Source: Paraburkholderia bannensis
GTDB lineage: Bacteria > Pseudomonadota > Gammaproteobacteria > Burkholderiales > Burkholderiaceae
Reading direction: 5' to 3'
NCBI RefSeq assembly: GCF_014200455.1
Contig: NZ_JACHBW010000003.1
Span: forward strand, 124,001-188,000
DNA length: 64,000 nt
The notes below the pieces were generated by a model. That model made no database searches. It was not told the origin of the DNA and was given only the letters and a program-made list of their open reading frames with translations. Made by a program: the position numbers and the translations under genes. Of the stretch, positions 21,603-30,845 are shown in pieces (the first letter of the stretch is position 1; every line of letters begins with the position of its first letter).

Positions 21603-22805
21603 ATGTTCCCAGACCGTATTTTCTCCGGCATGCGGCCCACCGGTTCGCTGCACCTCGGCCACTATCACGGCGTGCTGAAAAACTGGGTCCGGCTTCAGTC
21701 CGAGTACCCGTGCTTCTTCTGCGTGGTCGACTGGCACGCGCTCACGACGCACTACGAGACGCCGGATGTGATCGAGAAGAACGTCTGGGACGTGCTGATC
21801 GACTGGCTCGCTTCGGGCATCGACCCGAACCAGGCCACGCTGTTCATCCAGAGCCGCGTGCCCGAGCATGCCGAACTGGCGCTGCTGCTCGGCATGAGCA
21901 CGCCGCTGTCCTGGCTCGAACGCGTGCCGACCTACAAGGAACAGATCGAAAAGCTGCGCGACAAGGATCTGGGCACCTACGGCTTCCTCGGCTACCCCGT
22001 GTTGATGGCCGCCGACATCCTGCTGTACCGCGCCTCGCTCGTGCCGGTGGGCGAAGATCAGGTGCCGCACGTCGAAATGGCGCGCGAAATGGCGCGCCGC
22101 TTCAACTACATGTATGGCCGCGAGCCTGGCTTCGAAGAGAAGGCCAACGAAGCCGCGAAGAAGCTGGGCGGCAAGCGCTCGAAGCTTTATCACGAATTGC
22201 GCAACGCCTATCAGCAGGAAGGCAACGAGGAAGCGCTCGAACAGGCGCGGGCGATGTTGTCTGAGTCGCAAAGCCTGTCGATGAGCGACCGCGAACGCCT
22301 GTTCGGCTACCTCGAAGGTTCGCGCAAGATCATCCTGCCGGAGCCGCAGGTGCTGCTCACCGAAGCCTCGCGCATGCCGGGTCTCGACGGCCAGAAGATG
22401 TCGAAGTCGTACGGCAACACCATTGCGCTGCGCGAAGACGCGCAGTCGATCGAGAAGAAGGTTCGCACCATGCCGACCGACCCGGCGCGCGTGCGCCGCA
22501 CCGATCCGGGCGATCCTGACAAGTGCCCGGTGTGGCAACTGCATCAGGTCTACACGGATGCCGAGACGCACGCGTGGGTGGAGAAGGGTTGCCGCTCGGC
22601 GGGCATCGGCTGTCTGGAGTGCAAGCAGCCGGTGATCGAAGGGATCCTGCGCGAGCAGCAGCCGATGCTCGAACGCGCGCAGAAGTACATGGACGATCCT
22701 TCGCTGCTGCGCGCCATCGTCGCCGATGGTTGCGACCGCGCCCGCAAGTACGCCACGGAAACGATGCGCGACGTGCGCGAGGCGATGGGCCTCTCGTACA
22801 ACTAA
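21603..22805 (+). CDS. trpS: Tryptophan-tRNA ligase
   Basis: TrpRS charges tRNA-Trp with tryptophan. The 400-residue class I synthetase has the HIGH-type motif in GSLHLGHYHG and the KMSKS loop in GQKMSKSYGN. It is longer than the 334-residue E. coli enzyme because of an extra helical segment before the KMSKS loop (about residues 175-235, from REPGFEEKANEAAKK), which I believe is common in betaproteobacterial TrpS. The ATG at 21603 sits four bases after the protease stop. Confidence 0.96.
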   Translation: MFPDRIFSGMRPTGSLHLGHYHGVLKNWVRLQSEYPCFFCVVDWHALTTHYETPDVIEKNVWDVLIDWLASGIDPNQATLFIQSRVPEHAELALLLGMSTPLSWLERVPTYKEQIEKLRDKDLGTYGFLGYPVLMAADILLYRASLVPVGEDQVPHVEMAREMARRFNYMYGREPGFEEKANEAAKKLGGKRSKLYHELRNAYQQEGNEEALEQARAMLSESQSLSMSDRERLFGYLEGSRKIILPEPQVLLTEASRMPGLDGQKMSKSYGNTIALREDAQSIEKKVRTMPTDPARVRRTDPGDPDKCPVWQLHQVYTDAETHAWVEKGCRSAGIGCLECKQPVIEGILREQQPMLERAQKYMDDPSLLRAIVADGCDRARKYATETMRDVREAMGLSYN

Positions 22806-22809
22806 GCCG

Positions 22810-23478
22810 ATGACGATGGTCCAGACTGCGCCGCTGCACGGGCTGGGCGAGCCGTCCGAATGGGTGCGCCAGTGGGCGCACCTGATCGCGCCTGGCGGCA
22901 CGGTACTCGACCTCGCCTCGGGTGCCGGCCGTCACGCGCGCTGGCTGGCGCAGCGCGGCCATCCGGTGGCGGCGCTCGACCGCGACGCCGCCGCGCTCGC
23001 CACCCTGAACGGCGTGCCCGGAATCGGCGTACTGGAGTGCGACCTCGAAGGTGCGCCCTGGCCGCTGCCCGACGACGCGCGCTTTGCCGCTATCGTTGTC
23101 ACAAATTATCTGCATCGTCCGTTGATGCCGCGACTGCTCGACGCGCTCGCGCCAGGCGGTGTGCTTATTTACGAAACTTTCGCGCGAGGCAACGAGACGG
23201 TGGGCAAGCCGTCGAACCCCGCGTTTCTGCTGGCGCCGGGTGAATTGCTGGCGGTTTGCGCGCCCGCGCTGCGCGTGATCGCCTATCAGGATGGATTTAT
23301 CCTGCGTCCGCGCGAAGCATTCGTGCAGCGCATCTGCGCGGTGCGCGAAGCGCCCGCAGCAGCGGAAAATCTTGCGCCGCAGCGCGCAACGGCGGGGTCG
23401 GATGCCGTATCGGAAATACCCGGTCATACACAGACGTCTAAGGTACTACCCGTATCGCGTTACGTTCTGACCGCCTAA
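22810..23478 (+). CDS. Class I SAM-dependent methyltransferase
   Basis: A 222-residue Rossmann-fold methyltransferase. The SAM-binding motif I is VLDLASGAGRHARWLA (about 34-49), acidic motif II is VAALDRDAAAL, and motif IV-like VVTNYLHRPLMPRL follows. The TehB/UbiE-like layout does not reveal the substrate. The last 35 residues are a Ser/Ala/Pro-rich tail. It starts four bases after trpS. An ATG 84 bases upstream in frame lies inside trpS and is rejected. Confidence 0.85.
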   Translation: MTMVQTAPLHGLGEPSEWVRQWAHLIAPGGTVLDLASGAGRHARWLAQRGHPVAALDRDAAALATLNGVPGIGVLECDLEGAPWPLPDDARFAAIVVTNYLHRPLMPRLLDALAPGGVLIYETFARGNETVGKPSNPAFLLAPGELLAVCAPALRVIAYQDGFILRPREAFVQRICAVREAPAAAENLAPQRATAGSDAVSEIPGHTQTSKVLPVSRYVLTA

Positions 23479-23483
23479 TCCGC

Positions 23484-23489
23484 TACAAT
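23484..23489 (+). promoter_or_regulatory. Candidate -10 box of dapA
   Basis: TACAAT, 33 bases before the dapA ATG, just after the methyltransferase stop. The -35 region is poor. Confidence 0.45.
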
Positions 23490-23522
23490 CGCGGTTTAAC
23501 GTACTCATTTTCTTGACGTTTC

Positions 23523-24428
23523 ATGGCTAACGGCACTCAGGACGGCATCAAGCTTGGCGGCAGCATTCCCGCGATCGTCACCCCCATGCACGAAGACGGC
23601 AGTCTCGATCTGCCGGCCTTTCGCAAACTGATCGACTGGCACGTCGAAGAGGGGACGGATGCCCTCGTCGTGGTCGGCACGAGCGGTGAATCCGCTACGC
23701 TGGACGTCGAAGAACACATCCTGATGGTCAAGACGGCCGTCGAACACGCCGCCGGCCGCATGCCGATCATCGCGGGCGCGGGCGGCAACTCCACGGCCGA
23801 AGCCATCGAACTCACGAAGCACGCCAAGGAAGTCGGCGCGCAGTTTTCGCTGCAGGTGGTGCCGTACTACAACAAGCCCACGCAAGAGGGCCAGTACCTG
23901 CACTTCAGGAAGATCGCCGAAGCCGTCGATCTGCCGGTGATCCTCTATAACGTGCCGGGCCGCACCGTCGCCGATATGTCCAACGAGACGATCCTGCGGT
24001 TGGCGCAGGTGCCGGGCATCGTCGGCGTGAAGGAAGCCACGGGCAACATCGACCGCGCCGCTCACCTGATCAAGCACGCTCCGGAAGGCTTCAAGATTTT
24101 CAGCGGCGACGATCCCACCGCGATCGCGCTGATGCTGCTGGGCGGCCACGGCAATATTTCGGTGACCGCCAACGTCGCGCCGCGTCAGATGAGCGACCTG
24201 TGCAAGGCTGCCATCGCCGGCGACGTAAAGACGGCGCGTGAGATTCACCTGAATCTCCTGTCGCTGCACAAGAACCTGTTCATCGAATCGAACCCGATTC
24301 CGGTGAAGTGGGCGCTGCAGGAACTGGGCCGCATCGAAGGCGGTATCCGTCTGCCGCTCACGCCGCTCGACGCGCGTTACCACGACGTGGTGCGCTCGGC
24401 GCTGCGCGAGGCCGGCCTGATCGGCTAA
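23523..24428 (+). CDS. dapA: 4-hydroxy-tetrahydrodipicolinate synthase
   Basis: DapA condenses pyruvate with aspartate semialdehyde, the first step specific to lysine and meso-diaminopimelate (peptidoglycan) synthesis. The 301-residue barrel has [19 protein letters not shown], the YYNKPTQEG loop, and the Schiff-base lysine in VGVKEATG (Lys170). No lysine riboswitch is visible upstream. It is followed by bamC, an arrangement also seen in E. coli. Confidence 0.97.
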   Translation: MANGTQDGIKLGGSIPAIVTPMHEDGSLDLPAFRKLIDWHVEEGTDALVVVGTSGESATLDVEEHILMVKTAVEHAAGRMPIIAGAGGNSTAEAIELTKHAKEVGAQFSLQVVPYYNKPTQEGQYLHFRKIAEAVDLPVILYNVPGRTVADMSNETILRLAQVPGIVGVKEATGNIDRAAHLIKHAPEGFKIFSGDDPTAIALMLLGGHGNISVTANVAPRQMSDLCKAAIAGDVKTAREIHLNLLSLHKNLFIESNPIPVKWALQELGRIEGGIRLPLTPLDARYHDVVRSALREAGLIG

Positions 24429-24525
24429 GCCGACGCGCCGTATTTTCAATCGACGTCGCCATCGCCCAACCGCTGACAGACTTCGGCAGTTCAAGGCTTA
24501 GCGTTCCCGTATTACGAAGGTCCAC

Positions 24526-25668
24526 ATGAAACGTTCCGTTCTTTCCCTCCACGCAACCCGCATGGCGGTGCTGGCGCTCGCAATCGGTTCGCTCGCTGGC
24601 TGCGAGTCGCTGAACGACATGTTTGCGTCGGATCGCGTCAACTACAAGGACACGCCGAGCGCACCGCCGCTGGCCGTGCCGCAGGATCTGTCGTCGGCGC
24701 CTGCCGGCCAGAAGTACGTCGCGCCCGCTCCCACGCTGACGCTGGGCGGCGCCGCGCAGCGCACCGTGACCTCGGCGGGCAACGCCACGCTGGGCGTGCC
24801 GGGCGCGCAGGATCCGCTGGGCATGCACGTCGAGCGTGACGGCGATCACCGCTGGCTCGTGGTCGACGGCCGCACGCCCGACGACGTCTGGCCGCAACTG
24901 ACGGAATTCTGGTCGGAAAGCGGCTTCACGCTCACGACCAATTCGCCGGCCACCGGCATCATGACGACGGACTGGGCGGAAAACCGCGCCAACATTCCGG
25001 ACGACTGGTTCCGCCGCACGATCGGCCGCGTGATCGATTTCGCGTACTCGTCAGGCACGCGCGACCGTTTCCGCACGCTGGTGTCGCGCGGTCCGGACGG
25101 CCAGACCGATATTTCCGTCACGCACAGCGCGATGGAAGAAGTGCTGACGGGCCAGGACAAGACCGGTTCGAAGTGGGTCGAGCGTCCGCGCGATCCGGCC
25201 CTCGAAGCCGCGTTCCTGTCGAAGATCATGCAGAAGTTCGGCCTGACCGACGCGCAGTCGAAGCAACTGCTGACGGATGCACGTCCGTCGTCGGTAGCGG
25301 CCAAGGTTGCAGCGGGTTCGGACGGCACCACGCTCGATCTGCCGGAATCGTTCGACAGCGCATGGCTGCGTGTGGGCCTTGCGCTCGACCGTACCAACTT
25401 CACGGTGGACAACCGCGATCGCTCGAAGGGTATCTACTACGTGCGCTACGCGGATTCGATGCAGGAACTCAAGGGTGACGGCCTGTTCGGCAAGCTGTTC
25501 TACAACCCGAAGAAGGACAGCACGAAGCAGGGGCCGGAATTCCTCGTCGCGGTCCGCGCGAAGGGCGATACCCAAACCCAGGTTGCGGTTCTCGACCAGA
25601 ACGGCCAGGTGGATACCTCGTCGGACGCGCAGCGCATCGTGACCGCGCTGCACGCGCAACTGAACTGA
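24526..25668 (+). CDS. bamC: Outer-membrane protein assembly factor BamC (lipoprotein)
   Basis: BamC (NlpB) is a lipoprotein subunit of the BAM complex that folds beta-barrel proteins into the outer membrane. The 380-residue precursor has a signal peptide with lipobox SLAGC and Cys26, then an unstructured N-terminal stretch rich in Pro/Ala (about 27-95) and two helix-grip domains (about 100-215 and 260-375). The segment from Val38 (VNYKDTPSAPPLAVPQDLS) resembles the conserved extended region that packs on BamD. The dapA-bamC order supports the call. Confidence 0.93.
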   Translation: MKRSVLSLHATRMAVLALAIGSLAGCESLNDMFASDRVNYKDTPSAPPLAVPQDLSSAPAGQKYVAPAPTLTLGGAAQRTVTSAGNATLGVPGAQDPLGMHVERDGDHRWLVVDGRTPDDVWPQLTEFWSESGFTLTTNSPATGIMTTDWAENRANIPDDWFRRTIGRVIDFAYSSGTRDRFRTLVSRGPDGQTDISVTHSAMEEVLTGQDKTGSKWVERPRDPALEAAFLSKIMQKFGLTDAQSKQLLTDARPSSVAAKVAAGSDGTTLDLPESFDSAWLRVGLALDRTNFTVDNRDRSKGIYYVRYADSMQELKGDGLFGKLFYNPKKDSTKQGPEFLVAVRAKGDTQTQVAVLDQNGQVDTSSDAQRIVTALHAQLN

Positions 25669-25675
25669 TCCGGCC

Positions 25676-26452
25676 GTGCGGTTTGCGAGCCTCGGTAGCG
25701 GTAGCGAAGGCAACGCACTGGTGGTAGAAGCAGGCGGCGGCACGACGCTCACGCGCGTGTTGCTCGACTGCGGTTTTTCCGCGAAGGAAGTGGAGCGGCG
25801 GCTCGCGCGGGCGGGTCTCGCCGCCGACACCCTCAGCGCGATCCTCATTACCCACGAACACAGTGACCACATCGGCAGCGCACTTACGCTGGCGCGCCGC
25901 TGGTCGATTCCGCTCTATATGAGTTGGGGCACGGCCCGCGCGGTCGGCGCAGACGATGCGGCAGGCGTCGAACTCAATGTTCTGTGGGGCGACGAAGCCG
26001 TTGAAATCGGCGAGCTTGGCGTGCTGCCTTACACGGTGCCGCACGATGCGCGCGAGCCTCTGCAGTTCGTTTTCAACGACGGTGCGAGCCGTCTGGGCGT
26101 GTTGACGGACGTGGGCGAATCGACGCCGCACATCAACGCCGTTCTGAGCGCCTGTGATGCACTGGTGCTCGAATTCAATCACGATCTCGACATGCTGGAG
26201 ACGAGCCGTTACCCGGCTTCGTTGAAGGCGCGCATCAGCGGCTCGTACGGGCATCTGAACAACGACGCGGCAGGCGAGATTCTCGCGGCGCTCGACCGCT
26301 CGAAGCTACGTCATCTGATTGCCGCGCACCTGAGCCAGCAGAACAACACGCCGGAACTGGCGCGTGCGGCCATGGCGGCGGTGCTGGGCAACGCGGCTAC
26401 GGAAATCGGGGTGGCAACGCAGGCCGAGGGGTTCGACTGGTTGGAGCTCTAA
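25676..26452 (+). CDS. MBL-fold metallo-hydrolase (YycJ/WalJ-like)
   Basis: A 258-residue metallo-beta-lactamase-fold protein. It opens with MRFASLGSGSEGN and carries ITHEHSDHIG (H60, H62, D64, H65), a His in VPHDAREP, LTDVGEST, and the last His in AAHLSQQNNT. These match the YycJ/WalJ branch, proposed to be a nuclease linked to DNA repair; the activity is not established from this sequence. The start is GTG at 25676, seven bases after bamC, so it belongs to the dapA-bamC operon. A terminator follows. Confidence 0.9.
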   Translation: MRFASLGSGSEGNALVVEAGGGTTLTRVLLDCGFSAKEVERRLARAGLAADTLSAILITHEHSDHIGSALTLARRWSIPLYMSWGTARAVGADDAAGVELNVLWGDEAVEIGELGVLPYTVPHDAREPLQFVFNDGASRLGVLTDVGESTPHINAVLSACDALVLEFNHDLDMLETSRYPASLKARISGSYGHLNNDAAGEILAALDRSKLRHLIAAHLSQQNNTPELARAAMAAVLGNAATEIGVATQAEGFDWLEL

Positions 26453-26495
26453 GCTGTCACCATCTCTAACGGCAAGCCTTGCGGCCCCGATGACG

Positions 26496-26529
26496 AAAAA
26501 AAGCCCATGACTGTTGTCATGGGCTTTTT
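26496..26529. terminator. Bidirectional intrinsic terminator between the MBL gene and yccA-like gene
   Basis: An A7 run, stem GCCCATGAC with complement GTCATGGGC around TGTT, then TTTTT. It can end transcripts from both converging genes. Confidence 0.9.
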
Positions 26530-26580
26530 GCTTGCCGGAGCGGATCGATTTCGATTCGACCCGACCCGACCCTTCAGGTC

Positions 26581-27279
26581 TTAATTCCGGTTGCCGCCGA
26601 AAATCCCGAGGATCGCCAGCAGGTTCGTGAACACGTTGTAGAGATCCAGGTAGATCGCTAGCGTGGCCGAGATGTAGTTGGTCTCGCCGCCGTTGACGAC
26701 GCGTTGCACGTCGAACAGCATATAAGCCGAGAAGATCACGATTGCCATCACGGACACCGTGAGCATCAGCGCGGGCAGGTGCAGGAAGATGTTCGCGACG
26801 CTGGCGAGCAGGATCACGATCACGCCCATGAACAGCCACTTGCCGAGGCCCGAGAAGTCGCGCTTGCTGACCGTGGCGATGGTGGCCATCGCGGCGAAAA
26901 TCACGCCGGTGCCACCGAATGCGAGCATGATGAGCGACGGGCCGTTCGAGAAGCCGAGGATGAACGACAGCAGGCGCGAGAGCATCAGTCCCATGAAGAA
27001 CGTGAATCCGAGCAGCACGAACACGCCGATGGAGCTGTTCTTGGTGCGCTCGATGGCGAACATGAAGCCGAAGGCGATCGCGAAGAATGCGAGCAGGCTC
27101 ATGGCGGGGCTGGTGGCGGCGAAAAGCGAGAAGCCCGTGGTGACGCCCACCCACGCGCCAAGCACCGTTGGCACCATCGACAGCGCGAGCAGCCAGTAGG
27201 TGTTACGCAGTACGCGGTTGCGGGTTTCCGCCGAGGTGACGCTGCCGCCGCGGCCGAAGTTGTAGGGATACTCGTTCAT
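26581..27279 (-). CDS. Bax inhibitor-1/YccA family membrane protein
   Basis: A 232-residue polytopic inner-membrane protein of the BI-1/YccA (UPF0005) family with seven hydrophobic segments between about residues 25 and 225, and the family's ending AIYLDLYNVFTNLLAILG. E. coli YccA binds FtsH and can slow its proteolysis; eukaryotic relatives are pH-sensitive calcium channels. The hflK/hflC FtsH regulators lie 12 kb away in the same window. The ATG at 27279 has a strong AAGGAG site, and a good promoter is seen upstream. Confidence 0.92.
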   Translation of the reverse strand: MNEYPYNFGRGGSVTSAETRNRVLRNTYWLLALSMVPTVLGAWVGVTTGFSLFAATSPAMSLLAFFAIAFGFMFAIERTKNSSIGVFVLLGFTFFMGLMLSRLLSFILGFSNGPSLIMLAFGGTGVIFAAMATIATVSKRDFSGLGKWLFMGVIVILLASVANIFLHLPALMLTVSVMAIVIFSAYMLFDVQRVVNGGETNYISATLAIYLDLYNVFTNLLAILGIFGGNRN

Positions 27280-27342
27280 GCTTTCTCCTTGCGTGAGACG
27301 CGTGGTTCGCGGCGCGCGGCTCATGCGCGCACCACTCCTCGT

Positions 27343-27371
27343 AAGATATGCGCGGCGCTCCAGAGTTTCAA
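27343..27371 (-). promoter_or_regulatory. Sigma70-type promoter of the yccA-like gene
   Basis: On the minus strand TTGAAA (27371-27366), 17 bases, TATCTT (27348-27343). This is the best -35/-10 pair seen in the window, about 64 bases before the ATG. Confidence 0.6.
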
Positions 27372-27452
27372 CGGATTGCCACACGCTTTGAGCTATCGTG
27401 GCAGAGCGTATGCCGGGATTCTTAAACCCCGCTGAAAGCCCCGGCGGCGCGG

Positions 27453-27474
27453 CTTTTGCACCTCTTTTGCACCT
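27453..27474. repeat. Perfect tandem 11-base repeat upstream of ndk
   Basis: CTTTTGCACCT occurs twice in perfect tandem, about one helical turn apart, 70 bases before the ndk -10 box. It could be a pair of protein-binding sites; no regulator is identified. Confidence 0.6.
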
Positions 27475-27543
27475 GTTTGGGCGCATCCTGAGCCAGTTCT
27501 CCGGCCTAACAGGGTTCAATCGCAATCATACATGGGAACATGC

Positions 27544-27549
27544 TACAAT
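27544..27549 (+). promoter_or_regulatory. Candidate -10 box of ndk
   Basis: TACAAT, 46 bases before the ndk ATG. The gap between yccA-like and ndk (27280-27595) holds no gene, only the two divergent promoters and a tandem repeat. Confidence 0.5.
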
Positions 27550-27595
27550 TGCGGATTCATTTGGATCTGTAACCTCTTAATTTTCTGGAGTTTTT

Positions 27596-28021
27596 ATGGC
27601 GATCGAACGCACCCTGTCGATTATCAAGCCGGACGCAGTGGCAAAGAACGTGATCGGTCAGATCTACAGCCGCTTCGAAAACGCTGGCCTGAAGATCGTT
27701 GCCTCGCGCATGGTCCAACTCTCGCGCGCTGATGCAGAGAAGTTCTATGCTGTTCACGCAGAGCGTCCGTTCTTCAAGGACCTCGTTGAATTCATGATCT
27801 CGGGTCCGGTCGTGGTCCAGGCACTGGAGGGCGAGAACGCCATCCTGAAGCACCGCGATCTGATGGGCGCAACGGACCCGAAGAAGGCGGAAAAGGGCAC
27901 GATCCGCGCTGACTTCGCAGACAGCATCGATGCAAACGCAGTCCACGGTTCGGACGCAGCGGAAACGGCACGCGTTGAAATCGCGTTCTTCTTCCCGGAA
28001 GTCAACGTTTACTCGCGTTAA
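27596..28021 (+). CDS. ndk: Nucleoside-diphosphate kinase
   Basis: Ndk balances nucleoside triphosphate pools by passing the gamma phosphate of ATP to other NDPs through a phospho-histidine. The 141-residue length is normal. [15 protein letters not shown] and RGT-like [10 protein letters not shown] are visible, and the active-site His is in [12 protein letters not shown]. The ATG follows CTGGAG. It opens the long conserved ndk-rlmN-rodZ-ispG-hisS cluster. Confidence 0.98.
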   Translation: MAIERTLSIIKPDAVAKNVIGQIYSRFENAGLKIVASRMVQLSRADAEKFYAVHAERPFFKDLVEFMISGPVVVQALEGENAILKHRDLMGATDPKKAEKGTIRADFADSIDANAVHGSDAAETARVEIAFFFPEVNVYSR

Positions 28022-28162
28022 TTCGCGCGCGGTAAGCGGCAGTTCACAGTAGCATAAGGTCGCGAACGGCGATCACGCTTGCCGCCCGGCAGCGGTTGTG
28101 CTTCAGGGCATTCCCAAAACCGGCGGTGAGCGCGCTCTCGCACTGAAATGGCAGGATTCGAC

Positions 28163-29323
28163 ATGACGAGCAGCTCCACCGTCAACCTTCTCGATCTCGA
28201 CGCCCAAGGGCTCGTCGCATATTGCGAAAGCCTGGGCGAAAAGCCGTTTCGCGCCAAACAGCTTCAGCGCTGGATTCACCAATACAATGCCGCCGATTTC
28301 GACGGTATGACGGATCTGGCCAAATCGCTGCGCGAGAAGCTCAAAGGGCGCGCCACGATCGGCATGCCCGATATCATTTCCGACAACGTTTCCTCCGACG
28401 GCACGCGCAAATGGCTCGTGGACGTCGGTAACGGCAACGCGGTCGAAACCGTGTTCATCCCTGAAGAAACGCGGGGCACGCTGTGCGTGTCGTCGCAGGC
28501 GGGATGCGCGGTCAATTGCCGGTTCTGTTCCACTGGCAAGCAGGGTTTTTCACGCAATCTCACCACCGCCGAAATCATCGGCCAGCTGCGCATGGCGGAA
28601 TTCGCCCAGCGCGCCCTGCTTGGCGAGGCCGGCGGCCGCGCCAACGGCGGTGAAGGCAAGGGCGAGCGCGCCATCACCAACGTCGTGATGATGGGCATGG
28701 GCGAGCCGCTGCTCAACTACGACGCGGTCGTGCCCGCGATGCGCCTGATGCTCGACGACAACGCCTACGGCCTGTCGCGCCGTCGCGTCACGCTCTCGAC
28801 CTCGGGCGTGGTGCCAATGATGGATCGCCTCGGCGCGGATCTGCCGGTGGCGCTTGCTGTCTCGCTGCACGCGCCCAACGACGCGCTGCGCGACGAACTC
28901 GTGCCGCTCAACCGCAAGTATCCGCTGCGCGAGTTGATGGCGGCGTGCCAGCGCTATCTGAAGGTGGCGCCGCGCGACTTCATCACGTTCGAATATTGCA
29001 TGCTCGACGGCGTCAACGACACGGAAGAGCACGCTCGTCAGCTGCTCGCCGTGACGCGCGACGTGCCGTGCAAGTTCAATCTGATCCCGTTCAATCCGTT
29101 CCCGGAATCGGGTCTGCTGCGTTCGAAGAACGAGCAGATCAAGCGTTTCTCGCAGATTCTGATGGATGCGGGCGTCGTGACGACCATCCGCAAGACGCGC
29201 GGCGACGACATCGACGCGGCCTGCGGTCAGCTCGCCGGCGAGGTGAAAGACCGCACGCGTCTGGCCGAGCGCACCCAGCGCGCTGGCCACAAGGTCATCG
29301 AAGTCCGTCCGGTCCAGCATTGA
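28163..29323 (+). CDS. rlmN: Dual-specificity 23S rRNA/tRNA adenine C2-methyltransferase RlmN
   Basis: RlmN is a radical-SAM enzyme that methylates A2503 of 23S rRNA and A37 of some tRNAs. The 386-residue protein has the 4Fe-4S motif [10 protein letters not shown] (Cys115, Cys119, Cys122), the [10 protein letters not shown] segment, the [12 protein letters not shown] region and [17 protein letters not shown], which holds the resolving Cys. The ATG at 28163 has AGGA at the right distance; an ATG five codons upstream (28148) lacks one. It follows ndk and precedes rodZ. Confidence 0.96.
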   Translation: MTSSSTVNLLDLDAQGLVAYCESLGEKPFRAKQLQRWIHQYNAADFDGMTDLAKSLREKLKGRATIGMPDIISDNVSSDGTRKWLVDVGNGNAVETVFIPEETRGTLCVSSQAGCAVNCRFCSTGKQGFSRNLTTAEIIGQLRMAEFAQRALLGEAGGRANGGEGKGERAITNVVMMGMGEPLLNYDAVVPAMRLMLDDNAYGLSRRRVTLSTSGVVPMMDRLGADLPVALAVSLHAPNDALRDELVPLNRKYPLRELMAACQRYLKVAPRDFITFEYCMLDGVNDTEEHARQLLAVTRDVPCKFNLIPFNPFPESGLLRSKNEQIKRFSQILMDAGVVTTIRKTRGDDIDAACGQLAGEVKDRTRLAERTQRAGHKVIEVRPVQH

Positions 29324-29473
29324 GCGGGAAGGCTGGCGGACACTGAAGGGCGCTGAAGGTTTGGGCAGCGCCTGGCCGCAGCGGCTGCGCGGGGGAAGAC
29401 GCAGCGCTGACGGCAGTTTGACAAGAAACGTTGCAGAAGCGATCGGATGCGGCACAGAAGCCGCGCATTTTGT

Positions 29474-29479
29474 TATAAA
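29474..29479 (+). promoter_or_regulatory. Candidate -10 box of rodZ
   Basis: TATAAA in the 232-base rlmN-rodZ gap, 76 bases before the rodZ ATG. A TTGACA at 29419-29424 is too far away to pair with it. Confidence 0.35.
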
Positions 29480-29555
29480 CGGTCTGCGATTCGGGACGGG
29501 GCGCGGTGCGCCCGCCGGTCGTGGGTTAGAAAAGAATCGACGCAAGGACTTTGGG

Positions 29556-30722
29556 ATGAGCGAGCCGCAGCACCCTTTCGGGACAGACGGGACAGAGACC
29601 AACGCAGGCCGTTCGGCACACGAGAGTGCGCCGTCGCCGGTGCAGGCCGTGCCTGAGACGCTCGGCGCAGTGGGCGCGCGCCTCGCGCAACTGCGCCAGG
29701 CGAAGGGCTGGTCGGTCGAGGATGTCTCGGCGCGCCTGAAGGTGGCGGTGCCCAAGCTGCGCGAACTCGAAGCGGGCGATATCAGCCATCTGCCCGACGC
29801 CACGTTTGCGACGGGCGTGGTGCGCGCCTATGCGAAGCTGCTGGGCGCGGATCCCGCGCCGTTCACGCAGGCGCTGCGCCGTGAACGCGGCGAGACGCAG
29901 CAGGATCTGTCGATGCCGGCTTCGGCGGGCGCCGATCTGCCGCGCGGCCGTGTGTCGCTCTCGCTAGGCGGTGGAGGCGGCGCGCGCGCGCCGCGCCGTC
30001 GTGCATCGTGGCTTTGGGGTGTCGCCCTCGTCGTTATCGCGGTGATTGCGATCGGCATGTGGCACACCAATAGCGGCGATTCATCGGCATGGTTTGCTCG
30101 CATCAAGTCGATAGCGAATGGCGTGGGCAGCAGCACGGCGAGCAGTGGCCCGGGTGATGCGGGCGCCTCGTCGGCGACGGTGACCGAAGGTCAGACCGCC
30201 GGTGCGACGGCAAGCGCATCGGACGCCCAGGCCGAAGAGCAGGCAACCGCGCAAGCGGCGGCGGCCACCGATCAAGCCGGCGTGGAAGGCGCGGCTAGCG
30301 CGACGCAGGCGCCCCAGGCGTCGGCTCAGGCTGTGACGGCTTTGACGGCTGCGCCCGCGGTAGCGGCCAGCGCAGCGCCGAGGGTGGCCAGCGCGGTAGC
30401 GGCTCCGGCTCCGGCGGCCAGTACGCCGGTGGTGGTTGCACAGGGCGCTTCGGCACCCGTGGCGGCAGCAGGCGATACCTCGACGTTCGCGATTCGCGTG
30501 ACGCAGGACACCTGGGTCAACGTGCGCCAGAAAGATGGCAAAGAGGTCTTCTCCGGCCTGATCCACGGTAGCGACGCCCGTGAAATCACCGGAGTGGGAC
30601 CACTGAAGGTGACGGTGGGCAACAAGGCCGGCATCGAGTCGATGACGCTCGACGGTCAGCCGGTCGACGCGGCGAAGTACGCGTCGGCGCGCGGCAACGT
30701 CGCGCGCTTCGTACTGCCCTGA
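29556..30722 (+). CDS. rodZ: Cytoskeletal protein RodZ (helix-turn-helix and DUF4115 domains)
   Basis: RodZ links the MreB cytoskeleton to the periplasmic wall machinery and helps set rod shape. The 388-residue protein has a Cro/CI-type helix-turn-helix domain (about 36-105, GARLAQLRQAKGWSVEDVS), a basic stretch ARAPRRRASW, one membrane helix (about 151-169), a long low-complexity Ala/Ser/Thr/Gln periplasmic linker (about 180-300) and a C-terminal DUF4115 beta-domain (about 305-388). The ATG at 29556 follows AAGGACTTTGGG. Position before ispG is conserved. A strong terminator follows. Confidence 0.9.
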   Translation: MSEPQHPFGTDGTETNAGRSAHESAPSPVQAVPETLGAVGARLAQLRQAKGWSVEDVSARLKVAVPKLRELEAGDISHLPDATFATGVVRAYAKLLGADPAPFTQALRRERGETQQDLSMPASAGADLPRGRVSLSLGGGGGARAPRRRASWLWGVALVVIAVIAIGMWHTNSGDSSAWFARIKSIANGVGSSTASSGPGDAGASSATVTEGQTAGATASASDAQAEEQATAQAAAATDQAGVEGAASATQAPQASAQAVTALTAAPAVAASAAPRVASAVAAPAPAASTPVVVAQGASAPVAAAGDTSTFAIRVTQDTWVNVRQKDGKEVFSGLIHGSDAREITGVGPLKVTVGNKAGIESMTLDGQPVDAAKYASARGNVARFVLP

Positions 30723-30747
30723 TGTTGGCCGGATAGAGACATGGCAT

Positions 30748-30793
30748 GCGTCGCGGCCGGCGAAGACAAATTTGCCGGCCGCGACGCTTTTTC
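30748..30793 (+). terminator. Strong intrinsic terminator between rodZ and ispG
   Basis: A 14-base perfect stem (30748-30761 with 30774-30787), a 12-base loop, then TTTTTC. It splits the conserved rodZ-ispG-hisS run. Confidence 0.88.
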
Positions 30794-30845
30794 AATTCGT
30801 GCAGCGTAGCCGTTCGTTGTGAGCGGCGGCGCGCGCGAGGTGTAA

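Noticed and set aside
29419..29424. A perfect TTGACA upstream of rodZ.
   Set aside because: No -10 hexamer lies 15-19 bases downstream; the nearest, TATAAA, is 49 bases away.
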